DNA from: Zygaena filipendulae
Taxonomy: Eukaryota > Arthropoda > Insecta > Lepidoptera > Zygaenidae
Direction: 5' to 3'
NCBI GenBank assembly: GCA_907165275.2
Contig: OU015662.1
Location: 11,250,501 to 11,314,500 of the forward strand
Length of the DNA: 64,000 nt
Part shown: piece after piece, positions 22,514 through 34,253 of the stretch
Layout: every line of letters begins with the position of its first letter
How positions within the stretch are numbered: the stretch's first letter is position 1
Position numbers and translations under genes: made by a program
The notes under the pieces: generated by a model
The model's database searches: none
What the model was told of the DNA's origin: nothing
Seen by the model: only the letters and a program-made list of their open reading frames with translations

Positions 22514-22755
22514 TGTTGGAATTATATACAAAAATTAATTACAGAGTCGTATTGTACTTGGCTAGTAGTACCAATTCCCCTTCCTACAACCATAAGTATA
22601 AAGGTCGTGTGATGTAGCCAATGCTCCCTTTACTACTCTCCTTTTGTATCAGGATATAGACGTGTGTAACTCAAGTGTAAATGAATGAGTAAATAAATAC
22701 GAGTAATCTGTGTTCTATTTAAAGTTTTCTTTCTCTCCCATAACCAATTTCAATA
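22514..22755 (+). repeat. 5' LTR of the copia element
   Basis: 242 bp from TGTTGGAATTATATAC to AACCAATTTCAATA. The start matches the TGTTGGAATATAC style of copia LTRs. By eye it is identical to the 3' LTR. CGTCC precedes it (22509-22513). Confidence 0.92.
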
Positions 22756-22772
22756 GGTTATGGGCCCAGTCT
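22756..22772 (+). promoter_or_regulatory. Primer-binding site for an initiator-tRNA-Met fragment
   Basis: GGTTATGGGCCCAG lies directly after the 5' LTR and is complementary to the anticodon region (CTGGGCCCATAACC) of initiator tRNA-Met. Copia elements are known to prime from an internal half-tRNA fragment of this kind, rather than from the tRNA 3' end. Confidence 0.85.
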
Positions 22773-22983
22773 AACGTAATAAGTTAAAGTTATTCTGCGT
22801 TTGTGTTTCTATATTTTAGGTTTAATCAGTGAAGTAATTTTATGGAATTTACAATCTAAAATTCTAAAGTAAAGCATAATATATTAAACCGACAAAAGTA
22901 TAGTGTCTGGAAGTTTAGCATATACCTACGTTCCTTGTTAAACTAAATCAACGTTATAAAAGTGATTAACGAAGATCCGGCTG

Positions 22984-25900
22984 TGTAATGTGAAGAATGA
23001 CAGAAAAATATATATAATCCAGTTGTCAAAAGTATTAAATGTTGAAAATAAAATTGATAACAACAAAAGAAGAAAAATCGAAAGTGCGAAACCTAAATCG
23101 CATCACTATAAAAATTACTATTATAAAAACAAATATTTGAAGAGACCCGATTTGGTTAAATGTTTTCATTGTGAGCGCAAAGGGCACTTGAAAATTCATA
23201 AAAAAAAAATTGTTATCGTTACAAAATTCAGTTCAGAAAACTAACACAACAAGAACTGTTGAAGCTGTAGAGATGACTCAAACACCATCTACTATATATT
23301 ATTTTTTGGGATTTGCCTTTATGATCGGCAATTAAGAAAATGTTGGTAACGAAAATAAAATATCCCTTTATGGAATCCCGGCGCATCGGATCACACTACT
23401 ACAGGGACGGTTGATTCAATAAATTTACGTTTTTGAATCCTCCTTTAAAAAAAAATTTCAGTTGCCAAATTAAGTCATTTATTTCATTTCAGCTACAAAA
23501 AGATGCTCTATAAAGCTATACCAGCAATTTGGGCATTGAAGATATTTTGGAAGGTGTATTTTATTGTCCTGAAGTTCTAAAAAGGTTACCAGCAATTTGG
23601 GCATTGAAGATATTCTGAAAGGTGTACTTAATTTTCCTGAAGTTCCATATAATTTGCTTTTGGTTTCTTAGATACAAAAGGCAAGGTATTATAAAATTAT
23701 AATCAAGGAACATGAATATGTAAAGAAGGTAAAACCGTAATAAAGGGTGAGTCTAGAAATAATTAAATTTTCTGGTCTTGTAATGATAAATAATTTATGT
23801 GAAGCCTTCATAATATATTGGAAACAGTCGCGATTATCCTTTAATCTTGCTAAAGATAAAAGTTAAATAACTCGACCACTTTATGTGGTGCACTCAGACG
23901 TTTGCGGTCCTATCACTCCTTCTACCGTTGACAATAAAAACTATTTTGTGTTATTTCTTGATCAATACACTCATAATTGTGTTGTTTACTTGTTGACTTA
24001 TAAATCAGACGTTTTCTCGACTTTTGAGGATTTTGTTACTAAAAGCGAGGTGAAATTAATTTAAAATTAGTCTGATACTGTAATATCGGTGGGGAATATT
24101 TATCTACCGAAATATGACCGAAATGAAAGACGTAAACAAAAGGGCATTGCATATTATTTATCAGTTCCTAGAACAAAACGATGTTTAAGAGCGAATGGTA
24201 CGAAGCCCGGTCTATGTTAAGTGGTGTCAAGTTAAACTTAAACAAAAAATTTGGGGCGAGACTGTTTTAACAGCGGTCCATTTAATAAATATGAGACCTA
24301 CTATTGCTTTGAAACAAATTCAAACACCAAATTTGAGTTGTGGCACACCTAATAAAAACCTCAATTAAAGTATTCAAAGGTTTTTGGTTCGACTGTGTAA
24401 GTTCACAACAAAACCAATAATAATAAATTCGATGATAAGTCATGGTAAGGAATATTTGTGGGTTATGAACCAAACAGTTATAAAGTTTGGAATGAAAACT
24501 GCGAAAAGTTTGTAACTGTCAGGGATGTTAGTGTTAAAGAAACTAACTGGTCTCCACTCTCCAGGCCTCTGGGAGGTGCTGAAAGGAATAGTGATGAATA
24601 TTCCCATGACAAAACTGATATTATAGACGGACGGTCAAAATCAGTGTCTTTAAAGTTTTTAACTGACAGATTAAAATCAGATACATAGTTCGAAATCTGA
24701 TGAGCGTGAACACGCTAATAAAATTCGCAAAGGTAGTTTTTTGAACAATACCTATACAAGTTTCGAACGATACACAATCTTAGTGACTACATGGTGGCAA
24801 CATAATAAACCTACTGTGATTTCAATAAGAGTCATTATTCAATGCATACAGTTGTTAATATTCAATGAAACGTTAAACGCTATTTTTATGCCATGCAATA
24901 TAAGTTTTTAATTCCATTGCCTAAGACTTAATAAATTGTCGTTACAAGATTGAAAGTAACGATACCTACCTCTTATAGTGACGTAGAATCTCAAAGTTCT
25001 GTTATGCACATTGAGTTACTATAATAATAGTTCAATGGTTATGCCAAACATAAACAAAATTATTTTAACGGTTTAAGGATGAGTGACAGGCTTAAAAACC
25101 GCTCTACTATTTCTTACTACGAAGGCGATGATGATTACATAATGTGTGTGCAAACTATTTTGTCTGAAATTCCAACTTATTTTGATGAAATAAAACCAGA
25201 TGTGATAAATCTCGGTGGGAAGTTGCAATTAAAGACGAATTGGATTCACTTTCAGTAAATAACACGTGGACATTAGTGCCACGACCACAGAATAAAAACA
25301 TCGTATATTGTAAGTGGATATTCTCTATCAATAATCAGACTCGACGAGTTTGGAAAACCTTGAATAAAGCGCGTTTAGTTGCTCGAATATCAAGAATATC
25401 TAACGGATTACAATGAGACTTTTGCACCATTGGCTAGAATTGATAGTTTTAGATTTTTAATTAGTTTTGCAAATCAGTATAATTTATTAGTTCATCACAT
25501 TGATCTAAAACTGCATTTTAAAGGAACATTATGGAAATTCCTAAAGGTGTAAACTATAAAAACCATTATGTCTCTAAATAAAACAAAGCGCTGTATGGTT
25601 TTGTTTTTAAATTTAATAAAGCGCTGTATGTTTAAAGCAGGCAGCTAGATGCTGGTTTGAAATCTTTGAACAGACATTGAAAGATAGAGGCTTTCAAAAC
25701 TCATCAGTAAATAGATGTTTATATGTACTTAACAATAGGCATATAAATACAAATGTCTATGTAATACTGTATGTCGATCACATAGTTTTGGCGTGTGGTA
25801 TAATTCAAATTTTAAATGAGTTTAAAGTTATTTAATGAACTAATTCAAAATGTTGGCTCTTAATGAAGAAATGAAGTTATTTCTTGGTATCAAAGTTACT

Positions 25901-26746
25901 AGACACAATGATAAGATAACATTAGTTACCTCATACATAAATACAGTGTTAAATAAGTTTAATATGAGTGACTGTTATCCAGTTAGTAATCCCCTGGAAA
26001 ATAAGTTAAATTATGAAGCTTTGGATTTAAATGAAAAATATGATGCCCCTTGTAGAAATTTCTTGGGATGTTTGATGTATGTCATGTTATGTATACAAGA
26101 AGACCTAAGCACAAGTGTAAATATATTGAGTAGGTATACTCGTAAAAAAATAATAAGGAATTGTGGCACTGTCTGAAAAGAGTACTTAGATATTTGTAGA
26201 GTACAAATAATTTAAAGTTGACGTACAAATGATGTGATTTGATTTGATATGATGTTATGTAAATACCATACTCTTATGTAGGTATGTAACCCCAATCAGA
26301 GGGTGGGTGGAAGTAATACAAGTGATAGAAAAAGTACCACTGGGTATTTATTTAAACTGTTTGATAAGTGTACAGTTACTTGGAATACAAAGAAACAAGT
26401 GTCAGTAGCAGCCTCTTCGACTGAGGCGGAGTATATGGCATTATTCGAAGCTGTTAGAGAAGCTTTGTGGCTAAAGTCTCTAGCACTCAGTATTAATATT
26501 AATATCACAAAACCTATTATTATTTTTGAAGATAATAACGGCTGTATAAGTATTGCAAATAACCCAACCAATCACAAGAGATCAAAACACATAGATATAA
26601 AATATCATTTTTCTAGGGAACAGATTGAGAAAAAGGTAATAAAATTGTGTTATATTCCCACAGGTAAACAGTTGGCAGATGGACTAACTAAACCTTTACC
26701 AGCTGCTTCTTTCCAAGCAATGCGAGCTGATATGGGCTTGGAATAA
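22984..26746 (+). pseudogene. Decayed copia gag-pol
   Basis: Recognisable pieces in several frames. A basic gag end holds a zinc knuckle VKCFHCERKGHLKIH (about 23155-23200), where the final Cys is replaced and the spacing is short. The integrase core start is HSDVCGPITPSTVD (about 23890). The integrase C-terminal part has GYEPNSYKVWN and FVTVRDVSV (24457-24530). RT begins at DELDSLSVNNTWTLVPRP and CKWIF (about 25225-25330) and continues with NETFAPLARIDSFRFLI and HHIDLK (about 25410-25515). The active-site motif reads YVDH at 25770-25781 instead of YVDD. Later come FLGIKVTRHNDKI and FLGCLMYVM. The RNase H and tail are intact from 26303: DRKSTTGYLF, SSTEAEYMAL, RSKHIDIKYHF and QLADGLTKPL. Domain order is copia-type. 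Stops and indels between the pieces make it a pseudogene. Confidence 0.9.
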
Positions 26747-26996
26747 CAGTATTATCTGTTCCATATTATTATGTTGTTCTGTATTATTTGTTTGTTTATA
26801 AAATATTTTTTTTATTAACATGATCTGATTAGGTTTTTCTGGGTTTTCCCTAATCCTGCGCAGCGAATGCTGGATCATAGTATTGTTATTCCCCAGAGTA
26901 CACTATGAAGTTACATGCGTGCTATTTTGTGTTTATTGAATTGTATAAATATCCTTGTTATATGGTATTGGCATTTGGCATACTTAAATTAATTTT

Positions 26997-27006
26997 TGAG
27001 GGGGCG
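26997..27006 (+). promoter_or_regulatory. Polypurine tract of the copia element
   Basis: TGAGGGGGCG directly precedes the 3' LTR; it is the expected site for plus-strand priming. Confidence 0.7.
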
Positions 27007-27248
27007 TGTTGGAATTATATACAAAAATTAATTACAGAGTCGTATTGTACTTGGCTAGTAGTACCAATTCCCCTTCCTACAACCATAAGTATAAAGGTCG
27101 TGTGATGTAGCCAATGCTCCCTTTACTACTCTCCTTTTGTATCAGGATATAGACGTGTGTAACTCAAGTGTAAATGAATGAGTAAATAAATACGAGTAAT
27201 CTGTGTTCTATTTAAAGTTTTCTTTCTCTCCCATAACCAATTTCAATA
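27007..27248 (+). repeat. 3' LTR of the copia element
   Basis: 242 bp, with no difference seen from the 5' LTR. It ends AACCAATTTCAATA and is followed by CGTCC (27249-27253), the target duplication. Confidence 0.92.
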
Positions 27249-27880
27249 CGTCCAACTCGCAAATGGTCCAATCGTCCAACTCGCATATGGTCCAATCGTC
27301 CAACTCGCAAATGGTCCAATCGTCCAACTCGCAAATGGTCCAATCGTCCAATTCGCAAATGGTCCAATCGTCCAACTCGCAAATGGTCCAATCGTCCAAC
27401 TCGCAAATGGTCCAATCGTCCAACTCGCAAATGGTCCAATCGTCCAATTCGCAAATGGTCCAATCGTCCAACTCGCAAATGGTCCAATCGTCCAACTCGC
27501 AAATGGTCCAATCGTCCAACTCGCAAATGGTCCAATCGTCCAATTCGCAAATGGTCCAATCGTCCAATTCGCAAATGGTCCAATCGTCCAACTCGCAAAT
27601 GGTCCAATCGTCCAATTCGCAAATGGTCCAATCGTCCAATTCGCAAATGGTCCAATCGTCCAACTCGCAAATGGTCCAATCGTCCAATTCGCAAATGGTC
27701 CAATCGTCCAACTCGCAAATGGTCCAATCGTCTAACTCGCAAATGGTCCAATCGTCCAACTCGCAAATGGTCCAATCGTCCAATTCGCAAATGGTCCAAT
27801 CGTCCAACTCGCAAATGTTCCAATCGTCCAATTCGCAAATGGTCCAATCGACAACTCGCAAATGGTCCAATTAGCAAATA
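27249..27880. repeat. 24-bp minisatellite, right part
   Basis: About 26 further units, mostly perfect. The main variation is one C/T position, with rare others (catatgg at 27284, gtctaac at 27729, atgttcc at 27815). On the plus strand one frame reads repeats of MVQSSNSQ. On the minus strand frames read LDDWTICE and LDHLRVGR. Simultaneous open frames on both strands are a consequence of period and composition, not evidence of protein. Each unit holds one or two CCAAT-type words. Confidence 0.93.
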
Positions 27881-28624
27881 TATTTAACATTAGATTTTTC
27901 ATCGATCAGTCGTCCCAAAAACCGGAGGGACAGCATTGAGTGAACCAATATCGCGCGGTTACCGGTGAGTAAATAGTACTTGTGCCGGATTATATCCAAG
28001 TTTGACATTTAAGAGGGTCAGCTTTAACGAGATATTGAGATTTGCAACCGAGAAGTGAGAAGGGTTTGGCGCCGATATCTGCATGAATTTACTGTTGTCG
28101 GCTTTGGAAGACGAGACACGACGGACGTCACAATTTGTCGACACAGATAAAGTTCGAGTATTTTATATACTTAGTTTTGACGTTGGATTTACTTACATAA
28201 ATATTTGTGACTTTTTACAAACAAGTCTTTTAATTACTGCTTAAATATTTGTAAATATATTTTAATCCTTAAAGCGCTCTATGGAGAATTTTATGATCGG
28301 GTTCAAAAAAACATTTAAATTTAGTTTTGATTTTTCAATTTTGTTTTTGTTGCTTTGCGCAATTCTAAGGGGCTTATGCCGTATAGTTTTGTAAAGGTGA
28401 TGTCAGCCTGTTAAACCGTAATATGTAGTTTATTGTTGCTTACCTAGATAGATACACTAGTTAAGTCTTGGTGAAAGCTGTTTTGTTATCTTATGTAAAT
28501 AAATAACTTATGAACAAAAAAAAAACAAAAAACAAAACAATTTTTTTAGGAAGAACATATTTTTTTATTGTTGCATGTAAACTTAGGGTTTGTAGATGAA
28601 TGCCGCGTGATATATATACATATA
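27881..28624. other. Stretch without a supported gene
   Basis: Poly-A/T-rich sequence at 28515-28570. No coding or repeat structure supported. Confidence 0.4.
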
Positions 28625-28840
28625 CTAGCTGTGCCCCGCGATTTCATCCGCGGTAATTTCGGAGTTCCCGTGGAGGTTGCGGGAAAAAGTACTCTATGTC
28701 CTTCAGTTCCCGAGGGAACTCCGGGAGAAAAACTATCCTATCTTTTAAGTTGGACCATATTGCAAAATTTTATCAAAATCCGTTCAGTAGTTTCGGAGTC
28801 CATCGCGGACAAACAACGTGACACGTGATTTATATATATA
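28625..28840 (-). mobile_element. Helitron-like element, subfamily D
   Basis: CTAGCTGTGCCCCGCGATTT start, with 'ctatgtccttcagttcccg', 'cctatcttttaagttggacc' and 'gtagtttcggagtccatcgc'. It ends in ACACGTGATTTATATATATA. Other D copies are the trimer at 35711-36378 and the copy at 37643-37870. Confidence 0.78.
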
Positions 28841-28949
28841 CCTATTACAATCGTTACAAAAAAATCCAGGATAATTTCAGGAGTGTAATTTTTAAATCTG
28901 AAAAAGTAGAGGTCTGGGTACAGTCGGCATTGTAAACCTTAATATTAAT

Positions 28950-29115
28950 AAAAAGCGAATGCGAGCTTGTTTGTTCGTCCTTAACTACTCAACTGATCAT
29001 CTTGAAATTTTGCTATGCACGCTGTCAGTGGTACAGAAAAGGAAAGGTGCTTTTTATCCCGGAATTCCCGCGTGAACACTGAAATTAACGCGGGTAAAAC
29101 CGCAAGCACAGCTCG
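28950..29115 (+). mobile_element. Helitron-like element, diverged end
   Basis: 'aaaagcgaatgcgagcttg', 'gtggtacagaaaaggaaagg' and 'cggaattcccgcgtgaacac', then GCACAGCTCG, a mutated CTAG end. Confidence 0.65.
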
Positions 29116-29655
29116 TATCTCAATACTTTTTAATCTTCCAATTAGTGCTTTAATAAATTTCTTTATTACCAGCTCATCTCATTTTTATTCCATTGTAGTT
29201 TAGGTTATTTCAACACCAAACCCTTGTTATTCTTATCTAAGTCCCGATATAATATAATCTGGTCGAACTATTTCGTAACAATAACATCGAGAGGGAGTAT
29301 ATTATATATACAGCGTTTAGTTTGGGAACGGCTAAAGCAATTAATTACAGATAAGTCCCGCCACAGACAGACGGACGCTCGTTAACTTATCTAGCTTATG
29401 TAACGACATAATAATAACTATAAAACTGAATGAGTTATTTTTAACCATCTATATTACTTATTACAATTTGTAGGCGAAGTGTTGCTTAGATCGTAGCTCT
29501 CCGACTTTCCTATTTAAATATGAAGGTTCTTAGTAGTTTTAAAATACTTAAAAGTCGATGTGGTCAATTTATTTATTAAAATTTATTGAAAAATCTATCT
29601 CCTAAATTACTACATTCTGGAACATTTATAAATACCTACATTTTAATTAAAATCC
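29116..29655. other. Stretch without a supported gene
   Basis: No feature supported. Confidence 0.35.
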
Positions 29656-29657
29656 TT

Positions 29658-29820
29658 AATAATATTATACTATAAATGTGAAAGTACATAACTACGAGCT
29701 TTTCACGCTAACTGCTCTACCGATTGTCATAAAATCTTGCAATCACATTGTCAGGGCTTACAGAAAAAGATATAGGGTAATTTTATCCACAAATTCCTAC
29801 GGGAGCTCCAGAATTAACGT
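29658..29820 (+). mobile_element. Helitron-like element, 3' end lost
   Basis: Starts 'aataatattatactataaat', with 'ctaccgattgtcataaaatc' and 'gggagctccagaattaacg'. The hairpin and CTAG are missing. Confidence 0.65.
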
Positions 29821-30316
29821 TTCAAATCAAGATTTGTGAATGTGGAAAATAAATAGAACAAACAGGACAATATGTACTTTAACGTATGAGGGTCTATACC
29901 TGCCTACTATGTTTTTCAAAGCTCACACAGTGTTAGGTTTACCGCAAACATTGGATCGTATGTATACAGCAATCTTAAACCTAGTTTTCACCTTCTCGAG
30001 CATATCACGTAGCTAAAGCTCGAAAAATAGGAGTGTAACTTTGTGGTAAAGGTTTATGATCAATGGACAACTGTAACGATATTTGTATTGTACAATAGCA
30101 GTAGTAGGTATACCTAATGACACAGTGCTACAGACAGCAATATCAACTGTCATTTATTGATGGATAGTGGAAAAACTGTTATTGTTATTGTTAAAAATGT
30201 GTTATTTAGTTACTGCAAGATCTATTGGATACTAGTGGATGATCTATGCTTTTGAAAGATGGGTACTATTAGTTCGCTATTTGTACATACTGTGCAATAA
30301 AGAATAAATAAATATA
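29821..30316. other. Stretch ending in a retroelement-like tail
   Basis: 'atactgtgcaataaagaat' followed by AAATA units near 30285-30315 looks like a decayed SINE or LINE 3' tail. Confidence 0.35.
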
Positions 30317-30661
30317 CAACGTGTTAATGAATTAACTGAAAACCTGATACACCCCATTTAAAAAAATAAACAATAATATGATTCAAATATATTTTATGTC
30401 GAAAAAATTAATACTTTAAAAGTTATTGAACATTAGTTTGGAGGTGATCTATCTACGAAATTCCGAGCGCTACGTCCGCGCCTACCGGTTCGAATTTTTT
30501 CTGCGGGCGGCGTACGCGCCAAATATTGTATTATAAATAGTTTAGACATGGGCTAGTAAAAATGAAAAAATATAACCTATATTAAAACATAGTGCGATCG
30601 ATTCGCTCGACGATTCTGAGCAAACTACTTTCTAGTTTTCAGTTAATTCATTAACACGTTG
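30317..30661. mobile_element. TIR MITE with CAACGTGTTAATGAATTAAC ends (TA target)
   Basis: The left end CAACGTGTTAATGAATTAAC and the right end GTTAATTCATTAACACGTTG are exact inverses. TA lies on both sides, suggesting a Tc1/mariner-type TA target. The interior carries a GC-rich 'gcgctacgtccgcgcctacc' segment. A 313-bp sister copy lies at 46185-46497. Confidence 0.87.
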
Positions 30662-30665
30662 TAGA

Positions 30666-30831
30666 GTTTATTTGTTAAGCTTTCAAGCCTTCTACTCGAC
30701 CGATCATCAAAAAATTCTGCATAACCGCTATCAGGGGTACAGAGAAGGACATAATTATGGTACTTTTATTTAGGAATTCCCGCGAGAACTCCGAAGTTAA
30801 CGCGTGTGAAACTGCGGGGAACAGCAGCTAG
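30666..30831 (+). mobile_element. Helitron-like element
   Basis: 'ctactcgaccgatcatc', 'aggggtacagagaaggacat' and a hairpin, with end GGGGAACAGCAGCTAG carrying a 3-bp AGC duplication before the terminus. It abuts the MITE on its left. Confidence 0.7.
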
Positions 30832-31164
30832 TATTAAATGGACATAGATGAGCAATAGTGTGTTAACCCACACTGGAGAAATTTATCGTGTTTAAAAGTA
30901 TCGCGCCATTTTCTGTCAACATTTTTTATGTTCAATATTTAGTTACATACTTAAACAATGTAATAAAGTAAACAAATATTTAAAAAACGTTCCATAACTC
31001 TCAATAAATCGTTCTGAATAGGTAACTTAATTTTGTGGGTTAACATGTTATTGCTTATCTGCGTCCAAATATAGGTAGGAGTAGAACTGACTAATATTAC
31101 TAGAATACTGGGCATCTAAACTGCACTGGAAAGTGGAAACATTCAAACTTTGTTTTTATATTAT
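30832..31164. other. Stretch without a supported gene
   Basis: No feature supported. Confidence 0.35.
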
Positions 31165-31605
31165 GTACAATGCCCCGCGGTTTCACCCGCGTAAGATGTA
31201 GGTAATGGAGCTGACCGTGCAATTACCCTTATATCAATGTTTACATATTATTTTGTTAGTATAATATATATTGTACTGGTTGTTTGTTGCCCTGAATCAA
31301 GAAAAATAAAAAATAAAATAAAGTGAGTTCCGGAATTCCCGCGGGAACTTTTTTTCTTAAAATAATAGTAGCTTAAGTTCCTTGTAACATCAGCTATCTG
31401 CCAGTGAAAGTCCCGTTCAAATCTGTCCAGCCGTTTCAGAGATTAACCGGAATAAACAGACAGACAGAGAAAAAGTTAAAAATTGTTTTTTTTTGTAAGT
31501 ACCTACCGTATATACCTACTTTCATATGCATTTAGTGAAAAGCTGTTAATTTGGAATTACAAACAGACATTTCAATTTTGTTTATGTGTTAGATACGTAG
31601 TGTGA
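31165..31605 (-). mobile_element. Helitron-like element, broken by AT-rich insertion
   Basis: 'tgccccgcggtttcacccgc' at 31170-31190, then unrelated AT-rich sequence. 'gagttccggaattcccgcgg' follows at about 31325 and the rest continues through 'acatcagctatctgccagtg' to 'tagtgaaaagctgttaattt'. It is the same subfamily as 15123-15425. Confidence 0.6.
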
Positions 31606-33218
31606 ATAAATAAATATAATCTTAATATTAATAATACTGTTTTTTTAACAAATATTTTGAGCCAGCTGCCGAACATTTTCCAAGTTTATCACCGTCGTTG
31701 TGTCGTCCCCAAAAAAACCCACACGAAACATTTCCTCTTGCGTACATCTCAAAAATCTTTATCGATGCGCATCACGTAGTCTACGTTTACTGGATGGTTG
31801 AAGTAGATACGTTTCCTCTAATTTTTACGTCGCTCAACATTATTTTAATGCGCCAGCGAAGCTAAATGGATCAAAACATGTCATAAAAACGGCGGGTTGT
31901 CCGTCCGCAGGCGCGCCTGTCCTCACAACTCACTATGCAGCGACCCAATTCACAATGGGTAAAATTAGATTGTTGCCCAAACGCTTCCTACGTCCATACA
32001 CACTCCAAACGTTTACGTAACCTGGAACGTTATTGTGAGAAAGGGAATCAGGTTAGTATGCGTAATGATTGTGAGTTTATTTTTTAAATTTGGAATGGGC
32101 ATTCTTTTGTGTTACACAGTTCTTTTTGGAGTGCGTTCTTTTTGTTTACGTCAAATACCCGCAGAGATGTAGGTATATAAATGAACGTTCAAAAACATAA
32201 AATATGATGAAGTGTTATTTTTTTTCTCGCACTGAATTTGACAATAAAGGCCCGTATTAATAAAGGTTTCTTTAATAATTAAAATGATCGTTGCTCCGTA
32301 CTCAAAGAAGCTCCACTTTCCGGTTCGAATGAAAGATTGATATTTTACTATATATTATCTATATTCCCGCGATTTTACTTACGTAAATTTTCTAGCGGGA
32401 ACTTTTTTAGCGGAATGAAAATAACTTATGCACCGCAGAAATACTGTTTAGTTTCTTGTCAAGGAAAAAAAAATTACGAATTGCGGTACACCTAGTTCCA
32501 GAGATTATCTTTATACTAAGTGTTGTAATTAAATTCAAAAATATAAAAAAATTATATCTGCCAGCTTCAAGACAGTGTCGTGCTGTGCAACTATGGACAG
32601 GTCGTAAAAACCGTTTCTGTATGTAGGATTCAACGAGTATTTTATGACAATACGAGGTCATTTAAAAATGGATGATACACATACCTAAACATATTACATA
32701 AACACGTGACCGCAGGAAGCGTTCTGAAACCCCATCAAGCGGCCGCCAACTTGCGGCAATGTTCACAGGCGACCCTAATAAGCCGTTGTGTATTGTGTAA
32801 TCGGTCTGATGAATAAATAAGCCATTGTTGTGTTCGCGCCGACACGATATACTCGCGGCATGGTTTTTATATGCATTTTTAATACGACCAGTTGGCTACC
32901 AGTATCAATTCGAGCCGTGATATGTAGGTTAGGGGGTTGCATCGTACTCGCCAACACGTCAACGACAATACAACGTACAACGATTCTAGAGAGTCAATGA
33001 AGGCGGGACAGACCGGTCACAGTTGCAAAGGAAGTTGGAGGCTCGAGTAGCCCCTCTAACTTTCCTAAAACTTCCTTTGCTGGCATCCCAAGTATATTTT
33101 CCAAGATTCTCTTAAAACTGAACTATGAGCTTAATCACTAGACTAAGAAAAAACGTAGGTAATCGAATGGCGTTTAATAGTATATCTCGTAACGTTAATA
33201 TAGTATATTTCATTATAA
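31606..33218. other. Stretch without a supported gene
   Basis: A Helitron-like scrap occurs at 32363-32405. Short frames on the minus strand at 32407-32957 have no recognisable motif or splice support. Confidence 0.4.
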
Positions 33219-33328
33219 GTGCGGAAAGCCTGTCATTGCAAAGAGTTCCGACAAATGTCTACCCGAGCCGAGGCGCAGCCGAAGGTGAGGGTTGACAGTC
33301 GGAACTAGTTGCAATGACGGTTCCGCAC
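33219..33328. repeat. Short foldback element (GTGCGGAA ends)
   Basis: GTGCGGAAAGCCTGTCATTG on the left is mirrored by CAATGACGGTTCCGCAC on the right, and AGAGTTCCGAC by GTCGGAACTAG. The loop is about 50 nt. No clear target duplication. Confidence 0.7.
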
Positions 33329-33351
33329 GTGTACTGAACAACTATTTTTAA

Positions 33352-33629
33352 TACAGTTGCGAAAAAAATGAAGAAATTTAATAAAATATCAAAAACACAA
33401 CAAACTCAACTAAGTTCCAACTGTGATCAAGAGATGGCGCTAGTCGTATTAGTAATGCGAAACCTACGTTTCGCAATGCAAAAAAGTGTGTCAAAGTCGT
33501 GTCGCCATTTGACAGTTGGCAAAGAGAACGCACGAGTTCGGGAAAGGTAAACAAAAAGCTCGAGTATGTAATAGCCCACATCCCGAACGCTAAACGTCCC
33601 TGCAATACGCCACTTTTTGAGCAACTGTA
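33352..33629. mobile_element. piggyBac-like MITE (TTAA duplication)
   Basis: TACAGTTGC and GCAACTGTA are inverted ends, with the match continuing more loosely inward. TTAA flanks both sides (33348-33351 and 33630-33633), the hallmark target of piggyBac-type elements. It is 278 bp with no transposase. Confidence 0.78.
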
Positions 33630-33776
33630 TTAAAAAATAATTTTATGCATGATGAATATAGTTTTGTATACGGAAATCACTCGGCGACACTAGTTTTCAT
33701 ACTCTAAACCGAGTTTAAGTCACTTCTATCTGTTCTGTGCTCATCAGCATTATGATTTATGCTATTCTAGCTGTGC

Positions 33777-33960
33777 CCCGCGGTTTATTCGTTCGGTTTA
33801 TGCGGTAATTTCGGAGTTCCCGGGGGAATTCCGGGATAAAAAGTACCCTATGTCCTTTTCTGTACCCCTGACAACGTGCATGCCAAATTTTATCCAAATT
33901 CGTTCAGCCGTTTTTGCGTGATTGAGTAACAAACATCTAAACATCCTCACTTTCACATCA
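33777..33960 (-). mobile_element. Helitron-like element
   Basis: CTAGCTGTGCCCCGCGGTTT, then 'ggaattccgggataaaaag', 'cccctgacaacgtgcatgcc', 'cgttcagccgtttttgcgtg' and 'aacatcctcactttcacatc'. A small insertion disturbs the hairpin ('ttcgttcggtttatgcgg'). Confidence 0.75.
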
Positions 33961-33965
33961 CTACA

Positions 33966-34150
33966 TAGTATAAAACAAAGTCGCTTTCTCTGTCCCTATA
34001 TCCCTATGTATGCTTACATCTTTAAAACTATACGCAACGGATTTTGATGCGGTTTTCATATGCATGAGGAAGGTTTATAACTGTATTTTATCCTGGAATT
34101 CCCGCGGGACCTCCGAAATTACCACGGGTGAAACCGTGCGGGTCAGCTAG
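33966..34150 (+). mobile_element. Helitron-like element, head-to-head with the previous copy
   Basis: 'agtataaaacaaagtcgctt', 'tctgtccctatatccctatg', 'aacggattttgatgcggttt' and the standard end TCAGCTAG followed by T. The same subfamily starts again at about 62085. Confidence 0.75.
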
Positions 34151-34253
34151 TTTGTAATAGTAGGATCACCCGATCACCCCTATATTATATTAGAAATTAA
34201 CTATACATGCACGCGGGAGCGTTAATTTCGTTCAATGCTTTGCAATAATTAAT

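Larger units (their letters stand above)
22514..27248 (+). mobile_element. Ty1/copia LTR retrotransposon, inactive coding region
   Basis: Two identical 242-bp LTRs (22514-22755 and 27007-27248) enclose a primer-binding site, a decayed gag-pol in the order gag, integrase, RT, RNase H (the copia order) and a purine tract. The 5-bp duplication CGTCC flanks the element (22509-22513 and 27249-27253) and is itself part of the minisatellite unit it entered. LTR identity says the insertion is recent. The many frameshifts, deletions and a changed catalytic residue say the copy could not have moved on its own proteins. Confidence 0.92.

Noticed and set aside
27203..27874. A 223-residue plus-strand frame of MVQSSNSQ repeats and two equally long minus-strand frames
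   Set aside because: They are all the same 24-bp minisatellite read in different frames; openness follows from the period. There is no start context, splice signal or domain.
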